The notes beneath the pieces were generated by a model that had not been told where the DNA came from, did no database searches, and saw only the letters and a list, made by a program, of their open reading frames with translations. A stretch of 64,000 nt of DNA. Source: Augochlora pura (taxonomy: Eukaryota > Arthropoda > Insecta > Hymenoptera > Halictidae). The position numbers were made by a program, and so were the translations under genes. Each line of letters opens with the position of its first letter. Positions within the stretch are counted from its first letter, which is position 1. The DNA lies in contig NC_135774.1 of assembly GCF_028453695.1 (NCBI RefSeq), positions 3,472,001-3,536,000 of the forward strand, in the 5' to 3' direction. Below are positions 45,889-56,962 of the stretch, in pieces.

Positions 45889-46047
45889 AAGATTGTATGA
45901 CCTAACGGAAGCTATAATCTACCGGAAGCTGTGATCTACCAGAAATTATAATCTAAAAGAAGCTATAATCTAAAAGAAGCTATGATCTACCAGAAGCTAT
46001 GATCTATCAAAAACCATAACCTAACAAAAGCCATGATCTAACAGAAG
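45889..46047 (+). repeat. 17-bp minisatellite, eight to nine units
   Basis: Eight clear in-phase units of consensus CAGAAGCTATGATCTAC span 45906-46041, preceded by a decayed unit (45889-45905) and followed by a partial CAGAAG. Units differ by 1-5 substitutions with no indel. The period is not a multiple of three, so it is not a coding repeat. It is AT-rich in GC-rich surroundings. Confidence 0.9.
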
Positions 46048-49000
46048 ACGCTTTGAACAGGTTTAAGGGGTGGCTAGTTAAAATCGGACGACGACGGCTT
46101 TCGTGTCGGTCGATGATCGAGATCTCGGCCGTCGCAAGTCGCTCCAACTCCAACGATTTATCCTCGTTCCCCACGCGGACGCTTCTCCGCTCGTGATACA
46201 ATCTCGACCGAATTCGAAAGTTCGGAAAGAGAGGGACCGAAAAAATCGCACAATCCTGCTGCGGACTTAGGATATCGTTTTCCCTCTCTGGGACAACGCG
46301 TTACATCGGTCGCAAGACTCTGCCGCTTGGCCGTGGAACCGACAGATGGCGCGAACGGTCTGAAGGTGACACGTCCAAGAGAGAAAACGATCCAAATTCT
46401 TCTTCGGGGGTAGCCGGAGGGTGACATACCCTTTTTTTCGTCCTTGGCAAAGGCGACCTCTCGATCAAATTCCTACGAGACCGACGCACAATTATCCTCG
46501 AAAACCGCGTCGATCTTCGAAGATCCGACGATGAAAGAACCGATGGTCAGAGGCCCTTCTATCGTCGAAGGGCTGACGACGAAAAGGTACACCGTCGACG
46601 ACGTACGGATTCGCGACGGTTGCTCGTCGCGGTGACGAATAGACTCGGAAGTGCTCGATCGTCGACGGACGGCGCGCCTCGAATGCGTCGGATGCGTGGG
46701 TCGCGCGGGGTCGCGTGGGTTGCGTCAGGTGCGTCAGGTGCGTCAGGTGCGGCACAGTCGCAGCCAACGAACGAATATACGCGAACGCGGGATTAGGCGA
46801 GTACGCAAACCGGGTGTACGCGATCCACGTTTGCGCGCACGGTCGCGCGGACAGCGACATATACTCGGAAGCACGATTGTGTGCTCGCGATGGTCGCTCG
46901 CTATAAATCAGATTCCCGTGAGATAGCCGGCTAGCTGCTTCACTCCGTTGAGTTTTATCGGGCGTACCGGCGCCGCGTGCTAATTAAACCGACGTGAAAT
47001 AATCGCGGCCGTTTCACGATTGATCGTTGATCGAGGCCATTCAAGTACCGACGTATACGTTCTTTCCCTCGTTCGTGCGCACTCGCGGGACACGACATAC
47101 GCGACTGACTTACGACTTCTAGCCGCGTTTCCCTCGGCTCCCTGGGCTCTCTCGGTCCTCTCCCGCCACTCTCTCTCTCTCCCTCTCTCTCTCTTTCTCT
47201 TTTTCTCTCGCGGCTCACCGGGCTCGCTGATTCGCGACGTAACGAGATTATCGGTGGGCAATGGTTGCGCCGACAGGGCGACAACGCGGATCGAGAATCT
47301 GGCCCGATCGACGGACGGGGACCGACCGTCGAATAATCGTATTCGCTGGCCGGGGCGTTGCGTGTGCGGGGCGGGCGCGCGGCGGGACCGGGATACCCGC
47401 GTCCTTTGAATCTATCTCGAAAGAACGCGCCGACTAGTCTTCCCCCTCGTTTTGCAAAATAGTTTACGCGCCGATCGGCCTGAAAGACTAAACAGGTTTT
47501 CGAGGACGCCGGTAGCAATAAAGACTAATACCGAAGTAGCGTCTAACTCTGTCGAGATACAACCGAGTGGGACGCGCGTTATCTCGCCGCGATGGCTGAA
47601 TCTCGTATCTAAACGACGCGCGAGCATCCCTCGGCCTTAAAATATGAAGCGTCCTCGCGTTCCTTGACTCGCGATCAAGGACGTCTCGCGTCTCGCGCCG
47701 GTCGAACGCGAATCGGTCGCGCTTATCGAATCCGTCCCCGATGCCGATTGCCGATACCGATCCCTCGATCCTCGATTCGCCGATCCCCGGCGTTCAGAGG
47801 CCGATCCGCCACCGCCGCTCTCGATCCGGCGTTTTCTGCAATTATATCGCGGCACACGGTCCTCTCGGCCGTCGTCAGCTCGCTCCAACGCGAGACGTTT
47901 GGCCCGGGGAATCGATGCGACGCGACGCGACTCGACGATTCGTCGTGGCGGAGACGCGACGACCGCCGCCGATCGCAGCGTCGCGACCCGACGTATTTCG
48001 CGCGATCCCGCACGGAAGAATAAAAGCGAGGAAAGATGCTGCGACGTAATTAATGGCGCGGCGAGTCCGTCGCAAATCACCAGGCCCGTCCTATAACTCA
48101 CCGCGCTGACGCGTATTTAAATAGAGCCCGATAGACGAAGGACAAGATAGAGAGAGATAGAGAGAGGAGAGAAAGAGAGAGAGTGGGTCGCGTCGGTGCG
48201 GCGCACACGCGTGTCCGTCCCTGTTCTTCGACCGCGTCAAAAGAGACGCGATCATCCAAAATTCTCTACCTCGACTCGACCCCAAAGAAAGATCGCGTCT
48301 GGTTCGAAGAAACGGAGACACTGTCCGCGGTTTCCGAGAAGTGTTCCGCCGTGATTTTCCGTATTTCGGTCCGCGCGCTCCGACGATCCTTGGACCGTGG
48401 GGCTCACCGATCAGGGTGAGTTACCCCTGACGCCAAATCCAGAACTACGATCCTGCCGGGGAGCATCGTACACGGCGCTGCCACAGCATCCTCAACCTAC
48501 GCTATCGAAAAGCGAGTATTTATAGCTCCATTAAGGCCGGACTAAATCATCGATGCAGCCACAACTTTGTTGTATCCAAGCCGGTACTGCCCATCCAATA
48601 GCTTCCCAACGGCGCGGACCTCTTGTCTAATATTTCGTGGCCGTTGCACGGTGTGCTGCGAGACGCGCCTGCGCCTCTCTCTCTCTCTACCTCCTGTATC
48701 CGGTACCTACCGATATCGAGACTGGAAAAGGAAAATTCGTTCCGCATCGCCCATCGGATCGGCGGAGGAATCGAACGAAGCGAGCAACGAGATGGAGGGA
48801 ACGATCGCGGGTGAATCTCGATCTTTTGTGGAGTGATCGGGGCGGTGTCCTCCGATCTGAATTTGCTTGTTTTTATAAGCCGTCCACTCCAAATCGAACT
48901 GTAACGAATCGCCGGACAAGCGACCGATTTCTGTTCTCTTCTCGATTTCTCTTCATTAAGAAAAACGGAATCGAGGAGTCTGCGACTAATGATTTTGTCT

Positions 49001-49347
49001 TTGTACGACGTCTAGCTCGGACGTAGCGTGTGCCGACGAAACAGCGCGTCGTGGCGTGGCAGGCGACGAGAATCGAGAGCGGAGAGAGTCGCGAATCGGA
49101 AATCGAGAATCGGGATGAGAGAAGAGCGGAGAGAGAAGAGAGAGAAGAGGGGAGGGGAGCAGCGAGCATCCGGTCGGTCGGTCGGTCGGTCGACGGTCGG
49201 CGGTCGGCGGTCGGTCGATCGGTCGATCGGTCTATCGGGCAATCGTCGTTGTGGTTCGCAACGACGCGTACCATGCTGGTCGGTCGCTATCGAAGAGCAG
49301 CCCTTGTAACATAAAATGCTGATTTTATTTAAACGCCAGTCCTCTTT
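46048..49347. other. Gene-free stretch
   Basis: No gene is supported. A 9-bp GCGTCAGGT repeat (about 46725-46752), CT and GA tracts (about 47170-47190 and 48150-48182), mutually exclusive hairpins at 48403-48430, and a (GGTC)n/(GATC)n tetranucleotide tract at about 49184-49242. Confidence 0.45.
48403..48430 (+). other. Overlapping, mutually exclusive hairpins
   Basis: CTCACC (48403-48408) pairs perfectly with GGTGAG (48415-48420). Alternatively TCAGGG (48411-48416) pairs perfectly with CCCTGA (48425-48430). The two share 48411-48416 and the following bases, so only one can form. GGGG before and CCCC after (48424-48427) could lengthen the first form. This is an attractive two-state fold if transcribed, but six-base stems arise often by chance. 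Confidence 0.35.
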
Positions 49348-49373
49348 CCCCCCCCCCCCCCCCCCCCCCCCCC
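49348..49373 (+). repeat. Mononucleotide run of 26 C
   Basis: Twenty-six consecutive C, followed by TCCGCCGCCGCCG. The length is likely polymorphic or mis-called. On the minus strand it is a G run like that at 8795. Confidence 0.85.
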
Positions 49374-52300
49374 TCCGCCGCCGCCGCTGCCCCCCCGCCT
49401 CGCTTCCCCCGGATCCCTCCGCGCGCTCGCCGGCTCTCTCTCTCTCTCTTTTCCTGTTCGTTCTCGTCCAGTTTCGTAGCCACCGGTGTATTTATCGCGG
49501 GGCATTCCGGCCGGACGTAAGTATGTCGGTCCCTGGTACGCCCGTTAATAATGTCCTTAATCCTCGAGCTCCGAGCTCGAGCCCCGAGCCCGAACCCAAG
49601 CCGGAGCCAGTGCTCTGCGGCGATCTTCCCACCCCCGCCCCGAGAGCTTTTTTGCATATATCGCGGCGAAACGTACACCGAGAGCCGACCGAATTCACGT
49701 TTTTCGAGAAGCTTTTCCGACGATACGTGACGTCTACTTTACGACCGTTTCGATCGGCACGGCGCGACGCGACGTTGCGTCCTCCTGTATCCCCTGGATC
49801 CCCGGCGTCCCCCAACCCCCCCGCGTCGTCGTATCCCTCGCCGGTTGCCCCCCGCGCGTCCTTCCACGACCGGGCTTCTCCCGCATCTTCCATTCGGATC
49901 TTCTCTTGCCGCATGCGACGCCGGTGGAACGCGTGGAACGTGAACGAGAAGCGCGATCCGTTGACCGAGCATCGTGAAATCGATCGCCGAGGACGAATCG
50001 CTGACGGGTTCCGAAAAGATTTGCCGCGATCGCGTCTCCTCGGTCTCGGGGACGACCGAGACGCGTCCGAGTCCGTAAAGGGACCCCGGTCGATTAAAGA
50101 CCGTGCACGACCGCGCGTTCGCCGGAGAAAAGAGCAGCGGAGAGGACGAGACGGCTGCTCGCGTCGGCGACCCGTTCGCGGGGGAAGCCCGTGAAAACGG
50201 AGAGAGGCGAAAACGAGAGAGACTCGAGAATTTTATCCTGCGAGGAGCGTACACAAATTAATTAAAAGGCTACGCGAAACGAACCGGACCGTCTAATTAT
50301 CAACGCGGGCGCGCAGCCTCGTTTGGTGCAACTACAAAAGTTAGGAAAACCGTGTGGGGGAGAGGGGGGGCTGGGGCGGTGGAGAGCGCGAGGGTCGACG
50401 ACGTTAGCTTTCGCGGAACCGAGAAACGCTCCGAGTCTCGGGTAGCGGAAAGGAGGTTGCGGAGAAGAGAATTTCAAGCCACATCGAGACAACCGGAGCT
50501 AAACAGCCATCTAAATGCATCCGAGGTGGCGCTCGCTGCCATTACGGCTGATGGACGCTTATTGACGCGCGCCCTGCCAGCAACCGAGCCAAAGCCTAGG
50601 AGCCTCCGGCAACCCCTCTAGGATTCCCCGATCGAGAGACTCTCTTGCTTCCTCCCTCTCTCTCTCTCTCTTTCTCTCTCGTTGTCCCCCTGTCTCTCGT
50701 TGCCCCTCTTCGCCCCTCTTTGCTCGTTGCCTCTCGTTGCCCCTCGGTTGCCCCTCGGCGGCCCCCGTCCTCTCGCTGCAGCCAGCTTCGCCACCTCCGC
50801 CGCCTCCGCCACCTCCAGACCACCTCCACGCTGCCGCGACGTTTCGCCTTCTTATCGAAGAACTCGGTACAAAACCCCCCGCGCGTCCTACGCCCCTTCT
50901 CTCTTGCGCCGCGTTACGCGTGCACAACCCTTCCGCGACGCTTGTTCCACGAAACGCGGCAGAACGCGAGAGAAACCCCGCGTGACCCCTTGCCGAACGA
51001 GAGATCGACGTTCGACGTCGACGTCCACCGACGGTTGTTCCAGGCTAAACCGGAGAGAGGCTGCGAATCGGCCGGCGTTGTTCTCGAGCTGGCTCACGCG
51101 TTTCGAAAGGGATCATGGCGCTTCGTCCCCAGGCGTAAGGAACTGAAAGGAGAACCTGCTGAGTTCGCGTAGTCGAAGGTCGGTCCGGTTGGTCATCGGG
51201 GACGACGCGATGGACCGGCGGTGTCGGTTGATTGGCTCGCATCGATCCGCCGTGCTGGGAGCAATAGATCAGCGAAGACACTGACGCCATGCTGGCCTCG
51301 GCACACTCTCTCTCGCTCTTTCTCTTTCTCTTTCTCCCTTTCTCTCCCCCCCTCTCTCTCTCTCACTATATATATAAATGTATCTCCGTCATGCCCTTTC
51401 TCTTTCTCTCCCACGTTCCGCGTCTCGTTTTTCGTTCGCTCGCCGACTCCGTTGCTTCTTCTTTTATACTCGATCGCGTCTACTCGATCTTCGAACGATC
51501 GTTCTTAAATTAATGCCGTGGACGGGTACGAAGACGACGACGACGACGACGACGACGACGAAAGGGAACGTCCGACGGCGCACAGGTGGCGGAAGGCTAG
51601 CGAAAATCAGTAATAATTGTCTCGACACCGGCGCGAGAACACCTCGGCACACAGAGAGTGACGGGAGTGGCAAGTTTCGAGGAGGAGTCGCGGTATAGTC
51701 GGCGCGATACCGCGCGAGCCGGAAAGGGTGGAGGAAACGTGCAAACGGCGAAGTAGATGGGAAACAGGATAGAGGAAGGAGGAGAGGGAAAGGCAGGGAG
51801 GAAGGAAAATGGCCAAGGAAAAGTTAGGGATCTGGATTGGTAAAGGCGAGGGAAAGGGAGAGAGAGAGAGAGATAGAGAGAAAGAAGGAGCGACGGTTAA
51901 GAGCGAGGGCGAGGGGTCGAGCGGAGGAACGAGAGCGTTGCGGGTGCTGGTGCGGGTTCGGGTGCGGGTGCGGGTTGCGGGAATGGGAACGGAAGCAAAG
52001 GGGGAGGCACGGTTAAGAAGAGAAGGCAGCCAGAAGCGAGCTCGCGGCGTTCGCGGCGCGCTGTTGTTCGATTCGGGCCGCGCGGTTGCGGAGAATACGA
52101 ACGGCCGAATTATGAAAATGGTCCCCGTGTGACGCGGCAACCACCCTCGCCAGAAGAGATAGCTTCGAGCAATAAACATACCACCCTCGGCAGCCCCGTG
52201 ACACGCCTTCGATTCTCCGGCGACTCGAGTCGCTTTCAGACCAGACGAGAGACGGGGGAGTAAGGTTTGCCGGGTTCGCTGGGTGGCTGGGTGGTTGGGT

Positions 52301-53524
52301 GGCTCGGGCTGCGGCGGGGGGGGGGGGGGCCGGGCGACTGGTCGACTCGGCGACTCTGAAGCTGGAGGGAGACCGGGCCACGGGGCGGGGGTAGGAGGGG
52401 GGGATATAAGTTGCACCGATTCGGTCCGATAAAGTCTCGAAACTCGCGGAACGGACGGACCGTTTCTTTGTTCTCGAGTGTAGGAGCCGGTGCGCGACGC
52501 TCCAGCTCGTTGCGTCTCTCCGAGACGAAGGTTAGACGCCGTCGAACGCGCCGCGGGGAGACGCGCGCGCGGGGGGAGAGGCCGATCCCGTATCGACGAG
52601 CGGCCGACGAACGCGTCGATTGCTCTTTCGACCGTTCGACCGTTCGACCGTTTAGCCGTATCGCCGATTGCTCGTCCGCCGGCCGGACGCGCCGATTTCA
52701 CGGTTCTCTCGCCGACTTCGCTCGATCGGGCCGCGCGCTCTTCCCGGTGCCCGAGTCTCGCGCGCGGACTGGTCGGATCGCCGTCGTGCCCGGCGCTCGG
52801 TAGTAACGGCGCGATTCGTTTTCTCTCGCCTCGCCCCCGTAAATCTTTTTCAGCCGCCCCTGATGGACAGGCTTCATACGCTAATTGGCCACTTTTTTTT
52901 TTTTTTTAGTTTTGGACGACGAGTTCGGTCTGGCCAGTGGTTCAACAGGTGTCGTGGCGGTGGGTCACGGGAAACTTTTATTTGAGCGCGCGAGCGAGGG
53001 AACCCGTGAGAGGAATAGGGAGAAGGAGAGCGGAGGGAACGCGAGAGAGCGATGTGGAAGGGGTGGTGGAGAAGCAGGGTGAAAGAGGAACTAGAAAGGA
53101 GGGTGAGGGAAGAGAGGGTGTACGCCGAGTTGAGCGAGCGAACGAGCGAGCGGGAGTCTATTAGTTCACCCCGGAAAAACGCGACCCCACCGGATCCCTC
53201 TCTGTACGTTGACTCGACCCCGTTGTTTGGTATCGCCGATTTTTTTTCTTCGTTTCCCCTCTTTTTTCCATTGAAACGCGTCGACCACCGTAATCGCTCT
53301 GTCGAAGCAATCCCTCACTCGGCCCGATCTCACGACAGAAGGTCCGATAATCCTGCGCGTTGTCCACGCGGCCGAGTTTTGCCAACTTTTCCACTGTTCC
53401 CGTGCAGCGCGAGCGACGCTAGTCGTTAATATTTCCACTCTTTTATCGGATCTATCGGCTCGGTACGCGCGACTGATCTCGTTACCGCTAACCGATCTTT
53501 CTCCCTCTCTGTCCCTCCCTCCCT

Positions 53525-53530
<6 letters not shown>
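49374..53530. other. Gene-free stretch, possible microexon signals
   Basis: A pyrimidine-rich acceptor-like CTCGTCCAG ends at 49471 and a strong donor-like GTAAGTATG starts at 49517, leaving a 45-bp interval that could be a microexon; no gene context supports it. CT tracts (about 50655-50685, 51305-51365), (GAC)n at about 51531-51560, and a 14-nt G run at 52316-52329. The 364-codon minus frame 51607-52701 is Arg/Pro/Ser-rich and resembles no family. Confidence 0.4.

Positions 53531-53568
<38 letters not shown>
53513..53568 (+). repeat. (CCCT)n then (CT)19 tract
   Basis: CCCT units lead into a pure (CT)19 at 53531-53568. Similar pure arrays occur at 56240-56268 and 59861-59900. Confidence 0.9.
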
Positions 53569-53574
<6 letters not shown>

Positions 53575-56481
53575 ACCACTCTCCCAACAACCCACGCTCC
53601 CGCTCGCTACCTCCGTCTATAGCATTGTACAGGTGTGCAGGATTGTACGGGGCCTGTTGTTATTGTAGAAAGTCCGGAAACGATCGTCGCCGATCCATCT
53701 GAAATAGACGGTTAAAAGAGAGGGAGACGAGGAGACGCGGCGGACTCGAGAGCACGACCGCTGAACGATCGATTCATTGTCGTGCGGAAGGTATTCAAGA
53801 CGGTCCCGGACGGGATCGGTCCCGCCGATCGATACGTTTGTCGCGGCGGCAACGTTCAAACGTCATCGGCCCATTCAAAACGAATATCATCGAGTAGATC
53901 GGTTCCTTTTATTTGCTCGTTACGGATCTCGTTTGCTTTTTTTTCTCGCTTCGCATCGCCTTGTCTCGTCACGTCGCGTTACGTCTCGTCTCGTCGAGTC
54001 ACCGGAGTCGCGTCGCGTCGCCGAGCGGACTCGGGAGGGAAAGAATCGGTCGCGATAGACCGATCCGCAGAATCGATAGGGAATCGCGACGCGACGGTGC
54101 GTCGCGGCGTCGACGCGCGCGACCCGATAGATCGAGGGGGGAAGGGGGAGTGGGGGGAGCTTTTGCTCGTAAACCGAGACGCGCGCGGTTCTCTTAAATG
54201 GGATGGAAAATGGGCACGGAAGAGGGAGGAAGAGTATCGGTCACGAAACATCCATGCCAGGATGGGTTGCGCGAGACATCGCGAAGATGACGGGACGTAT
54301 TCCGGCACGCATTGTTCACGCTGCTTGCGTCCCTCTCCGCCCGGCGATAGCAGCTAACCAGACATCTCGAACATCGCATAATACTTTTGTATAGGTCGGG
54401 TAAGGTAAACGTGGCCGTAACGGGCCGATGGAAACGAACCGAGCGGAGATAATAGCAACGAGATAAGAGCACCAGCTCGTTACATTCGGCGTGCCAGCTA
54501 TGCGACCTCGTTGTCATTCTCCTCTTTGGTTGGGGCGCGTAGCAAAGCGCGATAGTTTCCGATACTCTTGGCCAGCGCGCGACTTTCGGCACGAAAAAAA
54601 AAAACAGTTCCGGGGATCGGTTTCGATCGCCGAATCGCCGGATCACCGGTGCTCGCTCGAATCGCTGCGATCGCTCCGATCGGCTCGGATCGCGCGCGGA
54701 GCGGGGAGCCGTGCCCCGGCGAGCTCGATCGCGAGCGCGATCGCTGGTGAAAATTATCGGATCGCGCATAAAATCGACGCGCGCCCATTGTATCGCGGTT
54801 GGAAAAATGATCTCCGCGAACGATACGGAAAGCGATCGGTCGGTCGGTCGGACGATCGAGGATCGGCCGGTCGTGGCGACCGGGAGAAAGCAGACCGATC
54901 GACCGGTTCGTACGCGAGCGCGGCGCGACGCGAGGCGACGCGCGACCCGGCGTGCACCGGTCGCCGGACAAACATAATATTTCCACAAATTACAATTCCG
55001 CGCTTAAATCCCGTTTAGTCTATCTTTATGCGTCTATGTCGAATCAATATTACGAATACATATTTACGAGCAAATTCACCTCGAAACCACCAATAAGCCG
55101 CGTCCTCGTATACATTTCCCGGCGCACGCGTTCCCCGATACGGTCGAGGTTTTGATTTTCGTTCTTTGTTCATTTATTTGTTTTTCCCTTTTTACCGAAA
55201 AATCTGTCGATTTACGAGGGCCACCGTTTCCATCGCATCGACATTACCGCGTATCTGGTTACGCGCTTTCATTCGTTTATTTATCGCACGGAAATTTCGC
55301 TGATTAGTATCGTGCGGACTGCACTAATGCGTTGTCTCGTAATTCATCGATTTTAACGGGGCTGACCACGCCGGTCCATTGAATCCGCTCGCGGGGCTCG
55401 CTGACATTCGCGTATCGTGACGAGCCCGCGAAAAATTATGGATAATTTACCAACGATCCCCGCGATTTCGAAAAACCGCACCGCCGGCGAGCCACCCTCT
55501 ACCGAGCCACCCTCCTCGCCACCCTTCGCGACCCTGTCTCGTCGTTTGTTGCCGCTTGCCGTAACTCTGCCGCGGTTTCGTTTCGGTATCGGCGCGACGA
55601 GCGAAATCATCCAGCGGACGAGATCCCGCGTTCGTCGCAACGGCGCGCTAAATTCCTCGTCCCGGCCCGGAGATAAGGCGGTCGGACGGAAACTCTGCCG
55701 CAATGGAAACGGACGAAGTTTCGTCGTGGCCGTAACCGGGGCCGAGCTTGACTCGCCTAGATCCTGGCCGACTAAATCCGACGCGTTGCGCGCGCGAGAC
55801 GCGGAAAACGCGAGAAAACCGTAATCGACTCGGAGACGGCAACACGCGCGCCGCGATACGCCGAACGATTGTTTCGTTAACGCGAACGAGTCGAGGTATC
55901 CGGTCGCATCGAAAGTTTCGTTCCGAGGAGCGTGAACGCGGCGGACTGGCCCGACGGGTTTCGGAAGAAGGGCCGGGGGAAACCTACGGCTTTGGCACAC
56001 GGCGTCGAGTAGATACCGGAAACGGGACAAACCTATGAAACCCGAAACCTCTGTCTAAAGCGGGGCCACCGGGAGGAAATACGCGAGCGGCACTGGGTTC
56101 GATAGTCGTTATCCGGGCTGAATCTATTCCGTATTCCTCAGATCCACGGTCGCGGGCGCGCGCGTTCGTTCGTTCGTTCGCCGCATACGCCGTTCCTGCT
56201 CTTCCAGCTATTCCCGCCATTCCTGCTATTCCCGCGCTACTCTCTCTCTCTCTCTCTCTCTCTCTCGCCGCTCTTGTTACTCCAGCCTTTGGCTATTCGC
56301 TGCTACCCAACTTTATCGCGGAGAATTACGGCGTCGGATCGAAGGATTCGCAAGATCGGTCGCTTACGAAGATTTGCTCGGGGGATGAAAAGCGAACCTA
56401 AGCGGCGGCTAGCGTGGATCTGGTCCGGTCTGGGAACGATCCAGGTACGATCCAGAGAGAATACAGGGTCCCTTTCCTTGT
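53569..56481. other. Gene-free stretch
   Basis: No gene is supported. The part at about 54970-55350 is ORF-poor and AT-richer, with a CGCACG/CGTGCG inverted repeat near 55286-55317. A (CT)n tract is at 56240-56268. Confidence 0.45.
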
Positions 56482-56485
56482 TTAA

Positions 56486-56958
56486 CCCTTTCGCTTCGAA
56501 CGCCGGATATATCCGACATACCGGTGAAATCACGGTCTAATTTTTAGATAGCACAGTCTCTTGCGACCGATGAGTGAATCTTTTGACGAGTCGAATAAAC
56601 GGCACACCACTCAAATTATATTCGTTATACATGCATTTTTCGATTACTATTGTGTTACACACTATAAAGGGATAGAAAATCGAAAGTACTAAGTTTAGGA
56701 TAAAGAATTTCAGTTTTGTATTGGTACGTCCACCTGCTGTCTAAAAATGTCCTCTCATTTCTTACAAGTATTATAAGTTACTATCATTTCAATAAAGTGT
56801 TTAGGCTGTGCCCTTTACAAGATGGCATCAAGAGAATTGCAAGTGGCGTGCAACTTGGACAGATTGAGAATTGATTTGGATAGCAATGTGCACACTTTCG
56901 GCGGGAGAACTCGTTCGGGAGCGGCGCAACCGCCGACTGATTCGCCGTAGCGAAAGGG
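56486..56958. mobile_element. piggyBac-type MITE with TTAA duplication
   Basis: A 473-bp AT-rich insert is bounded by TTAA on both sides (56482-56485 and 56959-56962). It begins CCCTTTCGCT and ends with the exact inverse AGCGAAAGGG, followed by less exact subterminal similarity. TTAA target duplications and CCYTTT-type ends are hallmarks of the piggyBac superfamily. No frame inside is long enough for a transposase, so it must be non-autonomous or internally deleted. Age is uncertain, but the 10-bp ends and TTAA are intact. Confidence 0.7.
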
Positions 56959-56962
56959 TTAA

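Noticed and set aside
51607..52701. 364-codon minus-strand frame
   Set aside because: Pro/Ser/Arg low complexity derived from CT-rich and G-run sequence; no domain or signal peptide visible.
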